A model generated the notes under the pieces. It saw only the letters and a program-made list of their open reading frames with translations, ran no database searches and was not told the DNA's origin. The translations under genes and the position numbers were made by a program. A stretch of DNA of 64,000 nt from Paracoccus rhizosphaerae (GTDB lineage: Bacteria; Pseudomonadota; Alphaproteobacteria; Rhodobacterales; Rhodobacteraceae): the NCBI RefSeq assembly GCF_026162645.1, contig NZ_JAOTBE010000014.1, positions 1-64,000 on the forward strand, written 5' to 3'. Positions 53,194 to 61,553 of the stretch are shown here, in pieces; position 1 is the first letter of the stretch; each line of letters begins with the position of its first letter.

Positions 53194-53697
53194 TCAAGCC
53201 CGTCCGTAGGCCTGACCCAAGGCGATGTCCAGCGCCGCCGCCGGGCCGGTGTCGCCCCAGCCCACCAGCTGGAAGCTGGGATAGAACCGTTCGCACGCGG
53301 CGACGGCGTTGCGGATCATCTGGTCGACCTGTTCGGGCAGGGCGATGGCATCGCCCGCCAGCACCAGGCCATAGCGCCACACCATCAGCTGCTGCGCCGT
53401 CCAATAGGTGAAGCTGCCGTCCCAGACCTGGTCGTTGACCATGTTGATCGTCTCGTAGATCATCGGCAGCTTGTCCTTGGGCGGGTCCAGATCGAAGGTG
53501 CAGACCAGCCGCAGCACTTCCTCCCTGGGCGACCAGGCGAGGGTCAGCGAATAGCTGCGCCACTGCCCCTCGACCACCATGGCGATCTGATCTTCGGCCA
53601 GCCGGTCGAAGTCCCATTCGTGATGGGTCGCCACGGCCTCGACGATGTCGATCGGGTGGATCTCGTCGCTGGCGATGAAGTGATCGGTCTGTGCCAT
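53194..53697 (-). CDS. YbjN domain-containing protein
   Basis: The 167-residue protein has the YbjN (type III secretion chaperone-like) fold pattern: DIVEAVATHHEWDFDRLAED, LAWSPREEVLRLVCTFDLDP and a helical second half rich in aromatic residues. E. coli YbjN is linked to motility and stress, but its role in alphaproteobacteria is unknown. A GGAGG site precedes the ATG. It lies upstream of proC on the same strand. Confidence 0.86.
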   Translation of the reverse strand: MAQTDHFIASDEIHPIDIVEAVATHHEWDFDRLAEDQIAMVVEGQWRSYSLTLAWSPREEVLRLVCTFDLDPPKDKLPMIYETINMVNDQVWDGSFTYWTAQQLMVWRYGLVLAGDAIALPEQVDQMIRNAVAACERFYPSFQLVGWGDTGPAAALDIALGQAYGRA

Positions 53698-53892
53698 GGC
53701 TGCCTCCTGCCTTGCAGGGCCACGGTGCGCCCGAGCCCTTGGTGGCTACACAACACCGGGCAGAGTCGCCCGAATGTTCTTACCATATATCGTGGTCGGG
53801 TTAACCGGGCGTGTAAAGCGATAATTCGGTGACGCATTGCGGGCCGGTCGCTGCTGCCCTACCACGGGCAAAAGGGCTTCGGGACGGGCAGC

Positions 53893-54864
53893 ATGCAACG
53901 GGATCACGGGGGAAATGCCGACGTGGCGCGCGCCCTTTATGGCGGCGACGACTGGATCGACCTGTCGACCGGAATTAACCGGCGCCCCTGGCCGCTGCCC
54001 CCCCTGCCCGACGCCGTCTGGCGCGACCTGCCCACCGCCCAAGCCGAGGCGGGGGCCATCGCCGCCGCCGCCGACTGGGTCGGCTGCCGCCCCGGCCGGG
54101 TGCACCCGGTGGCCGGCGCCTCGGCCGCGATCCAGCTGCTGCCGCGCCTGTGGACGCCCGGCCAAGCGGCAGTGCTGACGCCCAGCTACAACGAACACGC
54201 CGCCAGCCTGGCCGCCGCCGGCTGGCAGGTCCGGCCCGCCGCCGATCCCGACGAGATGGCCGGCGCCGATCTTGCGGTCGTGGTGAACCCGAACAACCCC
54301 GATGGCCGGGAATGGCCACCCGAGGTCCTGGCGCAACTGGCCAGCCGCGTCGGCCGCCTGATCGTCGACGAAAGCTTTGCCGATCCGCGTCCCGACCTGT
54401 CGCTGGCCCCGGCCCTGCCCGCCAACGCCGTCGTCCTGCGCAGCTTCGGCAAGTTCTGGGGGCTGGCCGGGCTGCGGCTTGGCTTCGTGATCGGCGCCCC
54501 CGACCTGCTGGCCAAGCTGAGAGAAGCAGCTGGCCCCTGGTCGGTGAACGGCCCCGCGCTGGCCATTGCCGCCGCCGCCATGGCGGACCGGGCCTGGGCC
54601 GACGACGCCGTGACCTATCACAGCGAGGCCAGCCTAAGGCTGGACATGCTGGCGCGCGGCGCGGGCTGGACCTTGGCTGGCGGCACGCATCTGTTCCGGC
54701 TGTACCAGACACCCGATGCGCGCACTGCGCAGGACCGTCTGGCGCGGTCCCGCATCTGGACGCGGCGCTTCCCCTATTCCGACCGCTGGCTGCGGCTTGG
54801 CATCCCTGGCAACCGCCACGAATGGGACAGGCTGACCGCTGCACTTCCGACCTGCGCCGCCTGA
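53893..54864 (+). CDS. cobC: Cobalamin biosynthesis aminotransferase-fold protein CobC (threonine-phosphate decarboxylase)
   Basis: This 323-residue PLP protein of the class I/II aminotransferase fold shows VVVNPNNPDGREWP, DESFADPRPDL and the PLP-lysine region LRSFGKFWGLAGLRLGFVIG, the CobC/CobD form. It produces aminopropanol phosphate for the nucleotide loop of cobalamin. No other cobalamin synthesis gene is adjacent, so it is separated from its pathway here. The 195-base region upstream has an AT-rich patch but no B12 box. Confidence 0.88.
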   Translation: MQRDHGGNADVARALYGGDDWIDLSTGINRRPWPLPPLPDAVWRDLPTAQAEAGAIAAAADWVGCRPGRVHPVAGASAAIQLLPRLWTPGQAAVLTPSYNEHAASLAAAGWQVRPAADPDEMAGADLAVVVNPNNPDGREWPPEVLAQLASRVGRLIVDESFADPRPDLSLAPALPANAVVLRSFGKFWGLAGLRLGFVIGAPDLLAKLREAAGPWSVNGPALAIAAAAMADRAWADDAVTYHSEASLRLDMLARGAGWTLAGGTHLFRLYQTPDARTAQDRLARSRIWTRRFPYSDRWLRLGIPGNRHEWDRLTAALPTCAA

Positions 54865-54881
54865 CACGAAGGAGAACCGCA

Positions 54882-55346
54882 ATGTCCCCCAGCCGTCTTG
54901 CCCTGCTTCTTCTGCTGGCGCCGGCGCCTGCGCTGGCCGACGCGCCGCTGGTGGTGATCGACCGCACGCAGCTGCCGTTCGAGCTGGGACCGGGCCACCC
55001 GGCCAACAGCCCCGCCCGAACCGCGAACCAGCCGAACGCGGCCGCCAATTCGTCGGGCAACACCGCCAACTCGCCGTCGGCATGGGAGAACCGGCCCTCG
55101 AACCCCGCCAACGACGGGCGGCTGATCTTCACCGCCGATGGCGAGGTGCGCGGATACTACGCCCCCAGCGCGACAGGCGTCCTGAACGTGTTCAATACTG
55201 CCGGACGCCGCATCGCCTATCGCCCGGCGCGGGGTACGAGCAGCCTGTTTTCTGTCCAGGGCACGTGGTGCGGCACGGTGGACAGCACGCGCGAAGGGCT
55301 TGTCCTGGCCGTCACGCCCGAATGCGCCGCGCTTTTCGGCAACTGA
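54882..55346 (+). CDS. Exported protein with an Asn heptad repeat (unknown function)
   Basis: The 154-residue protein has a signal peptide (MSPSRLALLLLLAPAPALAD). The mature N-terminal part repeats a seven-residue unit, [A/E]-N-x-x-x-x-x, six times (residues 41-78), with Asn at 42, 49, 56, 63, 70 and 77. A folded-looking C-terminal part contains two Cys (about 137 and 149, TWCGTV; PECAAL). An AAGGAGA site precedes the ATG, 17 bases after cobC. It is likely periplasmic or secreted. No function is recognised. Confidence 0.75.
   Translation: MSPSRLALLLLLAPAPALADAPLVVIDRTQLPFELGPGHPANSPARTANQPNAAANSSGNTANSPSAWENRPSNPANDGRLIFTADGEVRGYYAPSATGVLNVFNTAGRRIAYRPARGTSSLFSVQGTWCGTVDSTREGLVLAVTPECAALFGN
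55002..55115 (+). repeat. Coding heptad (21-bp) repeat region
   Basis: Six units of seven codons share A/E-N at their first two positions, for example ANSPART, ANQPNAA and ENRPSNP. The DNA is diverged between units, so the periodicity is kept at protein level. Confidence 0.8.
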
Positions 55347-55402
55347 CGCATGACCGTTACATTCCGCGCCTAGACCCCCCGACGACCCTGCCGGAGACGA
55401 CA

Positions 55403-56305
55403 ATGAACACCTATCACGATTGGTTGGAAGCCGAGCTTCAGGAAACACTGGACGAGGACATGGAGATCGACCTCGAGGACGCGGTCCTGTCCGAGGAGAT
55501 CCGGCGGATCTATCGCAACCACCATCCTGACCAGATGGACCGCAAGACCTATTTCCACGAGCTGCTGCGCCTGCAGTCCGAACTGATCCGGCTGCAGGAC
55601 TGGGTCAGCCACCACAAGGAAAAGGTTGTCGTGATCTTCGAAGGCCGCGATTCGGCCGGCAAGGGCGGCGCGATCAAGCGCATTACCCAGCGCCTGAACC
55701 CGCGCGTCGCGCGCGTGGTGGCCCTGCCCGCCCCCTCGGACCGGGAAAAGTCGCAGTGGTATTTCCAGCGCTATGTCCCGCACCTGCCGGCGGGCGGAGA
55801 GATCGTGCTGTTCGATCGCAGCTGGTACAACCGCGCAGGGGTCGAGCGCGTGATGGGCTTCGCTTCCGAGGACCAGGTCGAGCAGTTCTTCCAGGACGTG
55901 CCCGAGTTCGAGCGGATGCTGGTCCGATCGGGCATCCGCCTAGTGAAGTACTGGTTCTCGATCACCGACGAGGAGCAGCAGATGCGGTTCCAGATCCGCA
56001 TCCACGACCCGCTGAAGCAGTGGAAGCTGTCGCCCATGGACCTGCAGTCCCGCATCCGGTGGGAAGCCTATACCAAGGCCAAGGAGGACATGTTCGAGCG
56101 CACCAACATCCCCGAGGCGCCCTGGTACATCGTGCCCGGCAACGACAAGAAGCGTGCGCGGCTGAACTGCATCAGCCACCTTCTGGGGCTGATCCCCTAT
56201 GGCGATGTCCCGCACGAGGAGATCCGCCTGCCCGAGCGGGTGTTCAACCCCGACTATGAACGCGACGTCTTGCCACGCGAGCTGTATGTGCCGCAGAAAT
56301 ACTGA
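55403..56305 (+). CDS. ppk2: Polyphosphate kinase 2
   Basis: The 300-residue PPK2 family protein has Walker A EGRDSAGKGGAIKR (80-93), Walker B EIVLFDRSWYNRAGVERV (133-150) and the lid region HDPLKQWKLSPMDLQSR. One-domain PPK2 enzymes use polyphosphate to phosphorylate nucleoside diphosphates (class I) or monophosphates; length and the extended N-terminus fit class I. It stands alone, preceded by an exported protein gene. Confidence 0.93.
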   Translation: MNTYHDWLEAELQETLDEDMEIDLEDAVLSEEIRRIYRNHHPDQMDRKTYFHELLRLQSELIRLQDWVSHHKEKVVVIFEGRDSAGKGGAIKRITQRLNPRVARVVALPAPSDREKSQWYFQRYVPHLPAGGEIVLFDRSWYNRAGVERVMGFASEDQVEQFFQDVPEFERMLVRSGIRLVKYWFSITDEEQQMRFQIRIHDPLKQWKLSPMDLQSRIRWEAYTKAKEDMFERTNIPEAPWYIVPGNDKKRARLNCISHLLGLIPYGDVPHEEIRLPERVFNPDYERDVLPRELYVPQKY

Positions 56306-56343
56306 GGGACCCTCGGCCCGTCTGGGATCGTCACGCTCAGAAG

Positions 56344-57210
56344 ATGAACCGCATGCTGGATTTCTACGTCTATGACGTCTTCACCGACCGCCCCTTTTCG
56401 GGCAACCCGCTGGCGGTCGTCATGGGCGCGGATGCGCTTGGCACGGCCCAGATGCAGGCCATCGCGCGGCAGTTCAACCTGTCAGAGACGATCTTCGTGA
56501 TGGCGCCCCGCCAGCCGGGCCACGCCGCGCGGGTGCGCATCTTCCTGCCCCTTACCGAGATCCCCTTCGCAGGCCATCCGACGATCGGATGCGCGCTGCA
56601 TCTTGGCGGTACCGACGGCGATCTGGTGCTGGAGGAGGAGGCCGGCCCCGTCCCGGTCAGCATCACCGGCGGCCTGGCCGAATTCATGTCGCCGGTCCTG
56701 CCGCAGGCGGGCCGCCCGGTTGATCCAGAGGAAGCGGCGCGCGGCCTGGGGCTGTCGCCTGCGCAGGTGGGCTTCGGCGCGCATTGCCCGATGGTCGTCT
56801 CGGGCGGGTCCGATTTCATCTTCGTGCCGCTGTCTGACGTGGCGGCGCTGAAGGCGGCACGGCCCGCGGGGGTCGACTTCGACAGGCTAACGCGCGACGT
56901 GGCAAAGGTCTATTGCTATGCCGCCGAGGGGGCGGGCCTGCGCGCCCGGATGTTCGCGCCGGCCAACGGCATCCCAGAGGACCCCGCGACCGGGTCGGCC
57001 GCGGCGGCCCTTGCGGCCCCCCTTCTGGTCGCGGGCGCGCTGTCCGAGGGCGAGACGCGGCTGGACCTGCGCCAGGGCATCGAGATGGGTCGGCCTTCCC
57101 GCATCGGCTTGCGCGTGACGGTGCGGGGCGGCAAGCTGGCGCAAGTCCACGTCTCCGGCCGCGCCGTCCGCGTAGCCCAAGGACGCATCCGCATCTCGGA
57201 GGAGCCATGA
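56344..57210 (+). CDS. PhzF-family isomerase/epimerase-like protein
   Basis: The 288-residue two-lobed protein has PhzF features FYVYDVFTDRPFSGNPLAVV, the catalytic Glu in QFNLSETIFVM, TEIPFAGHPTIGCA, and EDPATGSAAAALAAPL near the C-terminus. Family members isomerise trans-2,3-dihydro-3-hydroxyanthranilate or related acids; outside phenazine loci their roles are mostly unknown. No phenazine genes are present. It overlaps the next gene (ATGA). Confidence 0.9.
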   Translation: MNRMLDFYVYDVFTDRPFSGNPLAVVMGADALGTAQMQAIARQFNLSETIFVMAPRQPGHAARVRIFLPLTEIPFAGHPTIGCALHLGGTDGDLVLEEEAGPVPVSITGGLAEFMSPVLPQAGRPVDPEEAARGLGLSPAQVGFGAHCPMVVSGGSDFIFVPLSDVAALKAARPAGVDFDRLTRDVAKVYCYAAEGAGLRARMFAPANGIPEDPATGSAAAALAAPLLVAGALSEGETRLDLRQGIEMGRPSRIGLRVTVRGGKLAQVHVSGRAVRVAQGRIRISEEP

Positions 57211-57500
57211 CCAAGGCCTATTGGATCGCCCATGTGACGGTCGACGACCCGGACGCCTACGAAGCCTATCGCCGCGCCAATGCCGCCCCCTTCGCCAAAC
57301 ATGGCGCACGCTTCCTGGTACGCGGCGGGCCGCAGCAGGTGGTCGAGGGCGAGGGCCGGCCGCGCAGCGTCGTGATCGAGTTTCCGTCGCTGCAGGCGGC
57401 GCGCGACTGTTATGCCAGCGCCGGATACCAGGCGGCCAAGGCGCTGCGGGACCCGGTCTCTGCCGCAGATGTGATCATCGTCGAGGGATGGGACGGCTAG
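57207..57500 (+). CDS. DUF1330 domain protein
   Basis: The 97-residue ferredoxin-like protein starts MTKAYWIAHVTVDDPDAYEA and contains RFLVRGGPQQVVEGEGRPRS and VIIVEGWDG, the DUF1330 pattern (dimeric alpha/beta barrel). Function is unknown. It is coupled to the phzF-like gene by an ATGA overlap with a GGAGG ribosome site inside that gene. Confidence 0.9.
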   Translation: MTKAYWIAHVTVDDPDAYEAYRRANAAPFAKHGARFLVRGGPQQVVEGEGRPRSVVIEFPSLQAARDCYASAGYQAAKALRDPVSAADVIIVEGWDG

Positions 57501-57540
57501 GCGCCTTGCCACCGGCACGCGAAGGCGCCAGTCTGGGACC

Positions 57541-58002
57541 ATGTTCAAGGATATTCTGACTCGGTTGATGGGCGAGGGCCCGACCCACGCGCCGCTGGAC
57601 GGCGAGGCGGCAGAACTGGCGGTCGCCGCGCTTCTGGTACGGCTGGCACGGGCGGACGATCACTATGACCAGGCCGAACGCCAGCGCATCGACCGGGTGC
57701 TGGCGCGCCGCCGCGGCCTGTCGCCCGACGAGGCCGCCACCCGCCGCGCCGAAGCCGAAGCGCTGGAAGCCGGCGCCGCAGACACGGTCCAGTTCACCCG
57801 CCAGATCAAGGATCACATCGCGCTGGATGATCGCGCGGGGATCATCGCCGCCCTGTGGGAGGTCGCCTATGCCGACGAGGATCGCGGCATGGACGAGGAA
57901 AGCCTGATCCGTCTGGTCGCAGGTCTTCTGGGGATCTCGGACCGCGAATCTGCGCAGATCCGCCAGCAGGTGCTGGGACGGATGGGCCAGCGGCCGGCCT
58001 GA
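57541..58002 (+). CDS. TerB-family (tellurite-resistance-like) protein
   Basis: The 153-residue all-helical protein has the TerB pattern: AALLVRLARADDHYDQAERQ with metal-site acidic residues, then IIAALWEVAYADEDRGMDEE and LLGISDRES. Most stand-alone TerB proteins have no proven tellurite role and may act in metal or stress sensing. It converges with the FAD oxidoreductase gene. Confidence 0.85.
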   Translation: MFKDILTRLMGEGPTHAPLDGEAAELAVAALLVRLARADDHYDQAERQRIDRVLARRRGLSPDEAATRRAEAEALEAGAADTVQFTRQIKDHIALDDRAGIIAALWEVAYADEDRGMDEESLIRLVAGLLGISDRESAQIRQQVLGRMGQRPA

Positions 58003-58038
58003 GTTCTGCCTGCCGGTTCACCAGCTGGTGCCCGGCCC

Positions 58039-59349
58039 TCAAAACCCCAGCCGGTCGCGCAGCCCGTACCAGGCCATCCCCGCCACCAGAAGCGGCGCGC
58101 GCAGCATGGCGCCGCCGGGGAAGGGGCGCGTCGGCACCGCGGCCATGACATCGAAGCGCCCCGCCTGCCCCGCCACCGCCTCGGCCATCAGCCGCCCGGC
58201 AAGGGTCGCCAGCGCGACCCCGTGGCCGGAATAGCCGCTGGCCGACAGGCAGTTCGGCGCGGGACGCGCGAAATACGGCATCCGGTTCATGGTGATCGCC
58301 AGCGTCCCGCCCCAGGCGTGTGTCAGTGCCACGTCGCGCAGCTGCTTATAGACCGACAGCAGGTGCGGCCGCACGACCGCGAAGATGTCCCGCGGAAAGC
58401 GGTAGGTCGCGGTCTCGCCGCCGCCGAAGACCAGCCGGCGCTCATCGTCCAGCCGCCAGTAGTTCACCACGAACTTCGTGTCGGCGGCCGCGTTCATGCC
58501 GGGCAGGATCTCTGGGAAGCGGTCGCCTAGGGGCTCGGTCGCGACGATGTAGTTGTTGATCGGCATGACGCGCGCAGCGACCGCCGGGTCCAGCCGACCC
58601 AGATAGCCGTTGCAGGCCAGGATCACGTGATCTGCGCGAAGAACGCCCTCGGCCGTGTGGACGCGGCTGGCCTCGCCCGCGCGGGCGCCGTGGTCGATGC
58701 GGGTGACCTCGCTTCGGTCATGGATCGTGGCGCCTGCCGACCGCGCCAGCCGGGCCATCCCCAAGGCCAGCGCCAGCGGATGCACATGGCTTGCGCCCAT
58801 GTCGAGGTCGCCGCCGGCATAGGCGGTGCTGCCAAGCACCTCGGCCAGACCGTCGCGGTGCAGCGGGCGCACCTGGGCATAGCCATAGTGCTGCGCCAGA
58901 TGTTCGGCCATGCGGCGGGCATGCTCGACCTCGGCCTGCGTGCGGCAGGCATGGGCGATGCCGTTCCGCACCGGTACGCCCGCCTCCTCTGCCAAGGCGC
59001 GGGTCAGGGCCTTGGCCTCCTCGCCCAGGTCCCAAAGGCGTCGGGCCGTGTCGCGACCCAGCCGCGATTCAAGCCAGTCGACCTCTTGCCGCTGGCCTGA
59101 GCCGATCTGGCCGCCGTTGCGCCCCGACGCCCCGAACCCCACGCGCTGCGCCTCGAGCACGGTAACCGACAGCCCCTGCCGCGCCAGGTGCAGCGCCGCC
59201 GACAGGCCGGTATAGCCGCCGCCGATCACCGCCACATCGGCCCGCGCCTCGCCGTGCAGGGGGGTGAAACCCGGCTGCGGGCCGGCCTGCGCGGCATAGA
59301 GGCTGGGCGGATACTCCCCCGGCCGGTCGTTCAGGTGCAGCAGGTTCAT
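58039..59349 (-). CDS. puuB: FAD-dependent amine oxidoreductase (gamma-glutamylputrescine oxidase-like)
   Basis: This 436-residue DAO-family flavoenzyme has the Rossmann motif VAVIGGGYTGLSAALHLA and GFGASGRNGGQIGSG (about residues 75-90), characteristic of PuuB/OrdL. The C-terminus has SGYSGHGVALATLAGRLMAE. It is coupled (ATGA) to a glutamine-synthetase-like ligase and an amidotransferase, the arrangement of the gamma-glutamyl polyamine route. Substrate assignment rests on context. Confidence 0.85.
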   Translation of the reverse strand: MNLLHLNDRPGEYPPSLYAAQAGPQPGFTPLHGEARADVAVIGGGYTGLSAALHLARQGLSVTVLEAQRVGFGASGRNGGQIGSGQRQEVDWLESRLGRDTARRLWDLGEEAKALTRALAEEAGVPVRNGIAHACRTQAEVEHARRMAEHLAQHYGYAQVRPLHRDGLAEVLGSTAYAGGDLDMGASHVHPLALALGMARLARSAGATIHDRSEVTRIDHGARAGEASRVHTAEGVLRADHVILACNGYLGRLDPAVAARVMPINNYIVATEPLGDRFPEILPGMNAAADTKFVVNYWRLDDERRLVFGGGETATYRFPRDIFAVVRPHLLSVYKQLRDVALTHAWGGTLAITMNRMPYFARPAPNCLSASGYSGHGVALATLAGRLMAEAVAGQAGRFDVMAAVPTRPFPGGAMLRAPLLVAGMAWYGLRDRLGF

Positions 59350-60701
59350 ACGTTCAGCAGCAGGTGTTCACGTTCCCACGGGCTGATCACCTGCAGGAAC
59401 TCCTTGTATTCATTCCTCTTAACGGCCTCGTAGACGGCGGTGAACTCCTCTCCCAGAACGCCTCGCATGGCCTCGTTCTCGATCATCAGGTCCAGCGCGT
59501 CGCCCAGGTTGTAGGGCAGCTCGTCCTCGGACATGTAGGCGTCGCCCAGGCATTCGGCGCGCGGGTTCTCTCCCTCGAGAAGGCCCAGGTATCCGCAAGC
59601 CAGGCTGGCCGCGATGCCAAGGTAAGGGTTGCAGTCCATGCCCGCCAGCCGGTTCTCGATCCGCCGGGCTTCGGGCGACGAGATCGGGACGCGCAGGCCG
59701 GTGGTGCGGTTGTCGCGGCCCCATTCCAGGTTGATGGGCGCCGCGAAGTCGGGGACATAACGGCGATAGCTGTTCACATAGGGCGCCAGCAGCGCCACCG
59801 CCGCGGGCAGGTGCTTCTGCATCCCGGCCACGAAGTGCAGGAACGCCGGCGTCTCTCGGCCCTTGGTGTCCGAGAAGATGTTCTGCCCTGTCGCGATGTC
59901 GGTCACCGAATGGTGGATGTGCATCGCGCTGCCCGGCTCGCCCTCGATGGGCTTGGCCATGAAGGTCGCGAAGCAGTCGTGGCGCAGCGCGGCCTCGCGG
60001 ATCAGGCGCTTGAAATAGAAGATCTCGTCGGCCAGGGCGACCGGATCGCCGTGGTTCAGGTTGATCTCGACCTGCCCGGCACCGCCTTCCTGCAGGATGC
60101 CGTCGATCTCGAATCCCTGCGCCTCGGCGAAGTCATAGATGTCGTCGATGACCTTGCCGTATTCATCGACCGCCGACATGGAATAGGCCTGCTTGGCGGC
60201 CGCCCTGCGTCCCGTGCGTCCCATCGGCGGGATGATCGGCTGGTTCGGGTCGATGTTGCGGGCGACCAGGAAGAACTCCATCTCGGGCGCGACGACGGGT
60301 TTCCAGCCCTTCTCCTCGTAGAGCTTCACGACGCGTTTCAGCACGTTCCTTGGGGCGATCGGCACCGGGTTGCCCTGCTGGTCCAGCGCGTCGTGGATCA
60401 CCTGGATCGTCCAGTCGGCGGTCCAGGGCGCTGCGGTCGCGGTCGAATAGTCGGGCGCCATCACCATGTCGGGTTCCGTGAAGGCGCCCGCCGGGTTGTC
60501 AGCCCATTCCCCCGTGATCGTCTGCAGGAAGATCGAGTTCGGCAGGTAGAACCGTTCCTGTCGCGCGAACTTGGACGCGGGCATGGCCTTGCCGCGTGCC
60601 ACGCCGGCGATGTCGGCGACGATGCATTCGACCTCATCCAGACGCCGTCCGGCCATGAAGTCGCGCGCGGCACGGGGCAGCTTGTCGGTCCAGTCGGTCA
60701 T
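59346..60701 (-). CDS. puuA: Glutamine synthetase-like gamma-glutamylpolyamine ligase
   Basis: The 451-residue glutamine synthetase fold protein has VAPEMEFFLV, GQVEINLNHGDP, the His loop GSAMHIHHSV and EWGRDNRTTGLRVPISSP. These fit PuuA/GlnT-type ligases that join glutamate to amines rather than nitrogen-assimilating GlnA, whose length and Tyr adenylylation region differ. It overlaps both neighbours (ATGA each side). It would make the gamma-glutamylamine that the PuuB-like oxidase uses. Confidence 0.86.
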   Translation of the reverse strand: MTDWTDKLPRAARDFMAGRRLDEVECIVADIAGVARGKAMPASKFARQERFYLPNSIFLQTITGEWADNPAGAFTEPDMVMAPDYSTATAAPWTADWTIQVIHDALDQQGNPVPIAPRNVLKRVVKLYEEKGWKPVVAPEMEFFLVARNIDPNQPIIPPMGRTGRRAAAKQAYSMSAVDEYGKVIDDIYDFAEAQGFEIDGILQEGGAGQVEINLNHGDPVALADEIFYFKRLIREAALRHDCFATFMAKPIEGEPGSAMHIHHSVTDIATGQNIFSDTKGRETPAFLHFVAGMQKHLPAAVALLAPYVNSYRRYVPDFAAPINLEWGRDNRTTGLRVPISSPEARRIENRLAGMDCNPYLGIAASLACGYLGLLEGENPRAECLGDAYMSEDELPYNLGDALDLMIENEAMRGVLGEEFTAVYEAVKRNEYKEFLQVISPWEREHLLLNV

Positions 60702-61408
60702 GCCGCACCCTGCGCGCCGTGACGCGCCAGCGCGCGCGGTTGCTTGAAGAACGCCTCGATCCGGTCGGCCAGCTGCGCCGATCCCTTCGCCTCGCCCATG
60801 CGGGCGGATGCCGCCTGCAGCAGGTCGTCGGGCACCACGCCCTTGGCGCGCGTGTCCATCAGGCCCTGGACGAAGGCGTCGTCGAATTCGGGATGCGCCT
60901 GGACTGTGAAGGCGCGGTCGCCATAGATCAGAGCGGCGTTCTCGCAGAAGGCGTTGCGCCCGGCGACCGCGGCCCCCGGCGGCAGCGCCACGACCTGGTC
61001 CTGGTGCCAGGCGTTCAGGCGTACGGGTTCGCCCCCGAAATCGTAATCCTGCGTGCCGACCGCCCATCCGCCCGGATGCTTGACGACCGTGCCTCCAAGC
61101 GCCTGCGCGATGATCTGGTGGCCGAAGCAGATCCCCACCATCGGCACACCGGCGTCATGGGCGCGGCGGATGAAATCCTCCAGCGGCGGGATGAAGGCGT
61201 GGTCCTCGTACGCGCCGTGGCGCGATCCGGTCAGCAGCCAGCCGTCGGCGTCGGTGACGTGGTCGGGAAACTCCATCTCCTCGACATGCCAAGTGCGGAA
61301 ATCGAAGCCGCGCCCGTCCAGCAGGCGGACGAACATGTCGGGATAGTCGCCCAGGGCCTGCTTCAACTGGGCAGGCGACTGGCCGCATTGAAGGATGCCG
61401 ATACGCAT
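60698..61408 (-). CDS. Class I glutamine amidotransferase-like protein
   Basis: The 236-residue protein has the nucleophile elbow VGICFGHQIIAQALGG (Cys of the GATase triad) and the His-x-Glu site VQAHPEFDDAF. It could act as a gamma-glutamyl hydrolase (PuuD-like) or an amidotransferase; the neighbouring puuA/puuB-like genes favour the first. The ATG at 61408 has an AAGGA site. It heads the three-gene unit. Confidence 0.84.
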   Translation of the reverse strand: MRIGILQCGQSPAQLKQALGDYPDMFVRLLDGRGFDFRTWHVEEMEFPDHVTDADGWLLTGSRHGAYEDHAFIPPLEDFIRRAHDAGVPMVGICFGHQIIAQALGGTVVKHPGGWAVGTQDYDFGGEPVRLNAWHQDQVVALPPGAAVAGRNAFCENAALIYGDRAFTVQAHPEFDDAFVQGLMDTRAKGVVPDDLLQAASARMGEAKGSAQLADRIEAFFKQPRALARHGAQGAA

Positions 61409-61553
61409 GGAAATCCTTGATGTTGCTGACATGGCGAAGGTAGTCACGCGATGGGGGGCGCCGCAAGGGGGGATCGGCGCCTGCGCCATTTGGCGGTCTG
61501 GCCGACCCGTCCCGCCGGCGCTAATCTTTGCGTGAACAGCGAAAGGACCCGAC

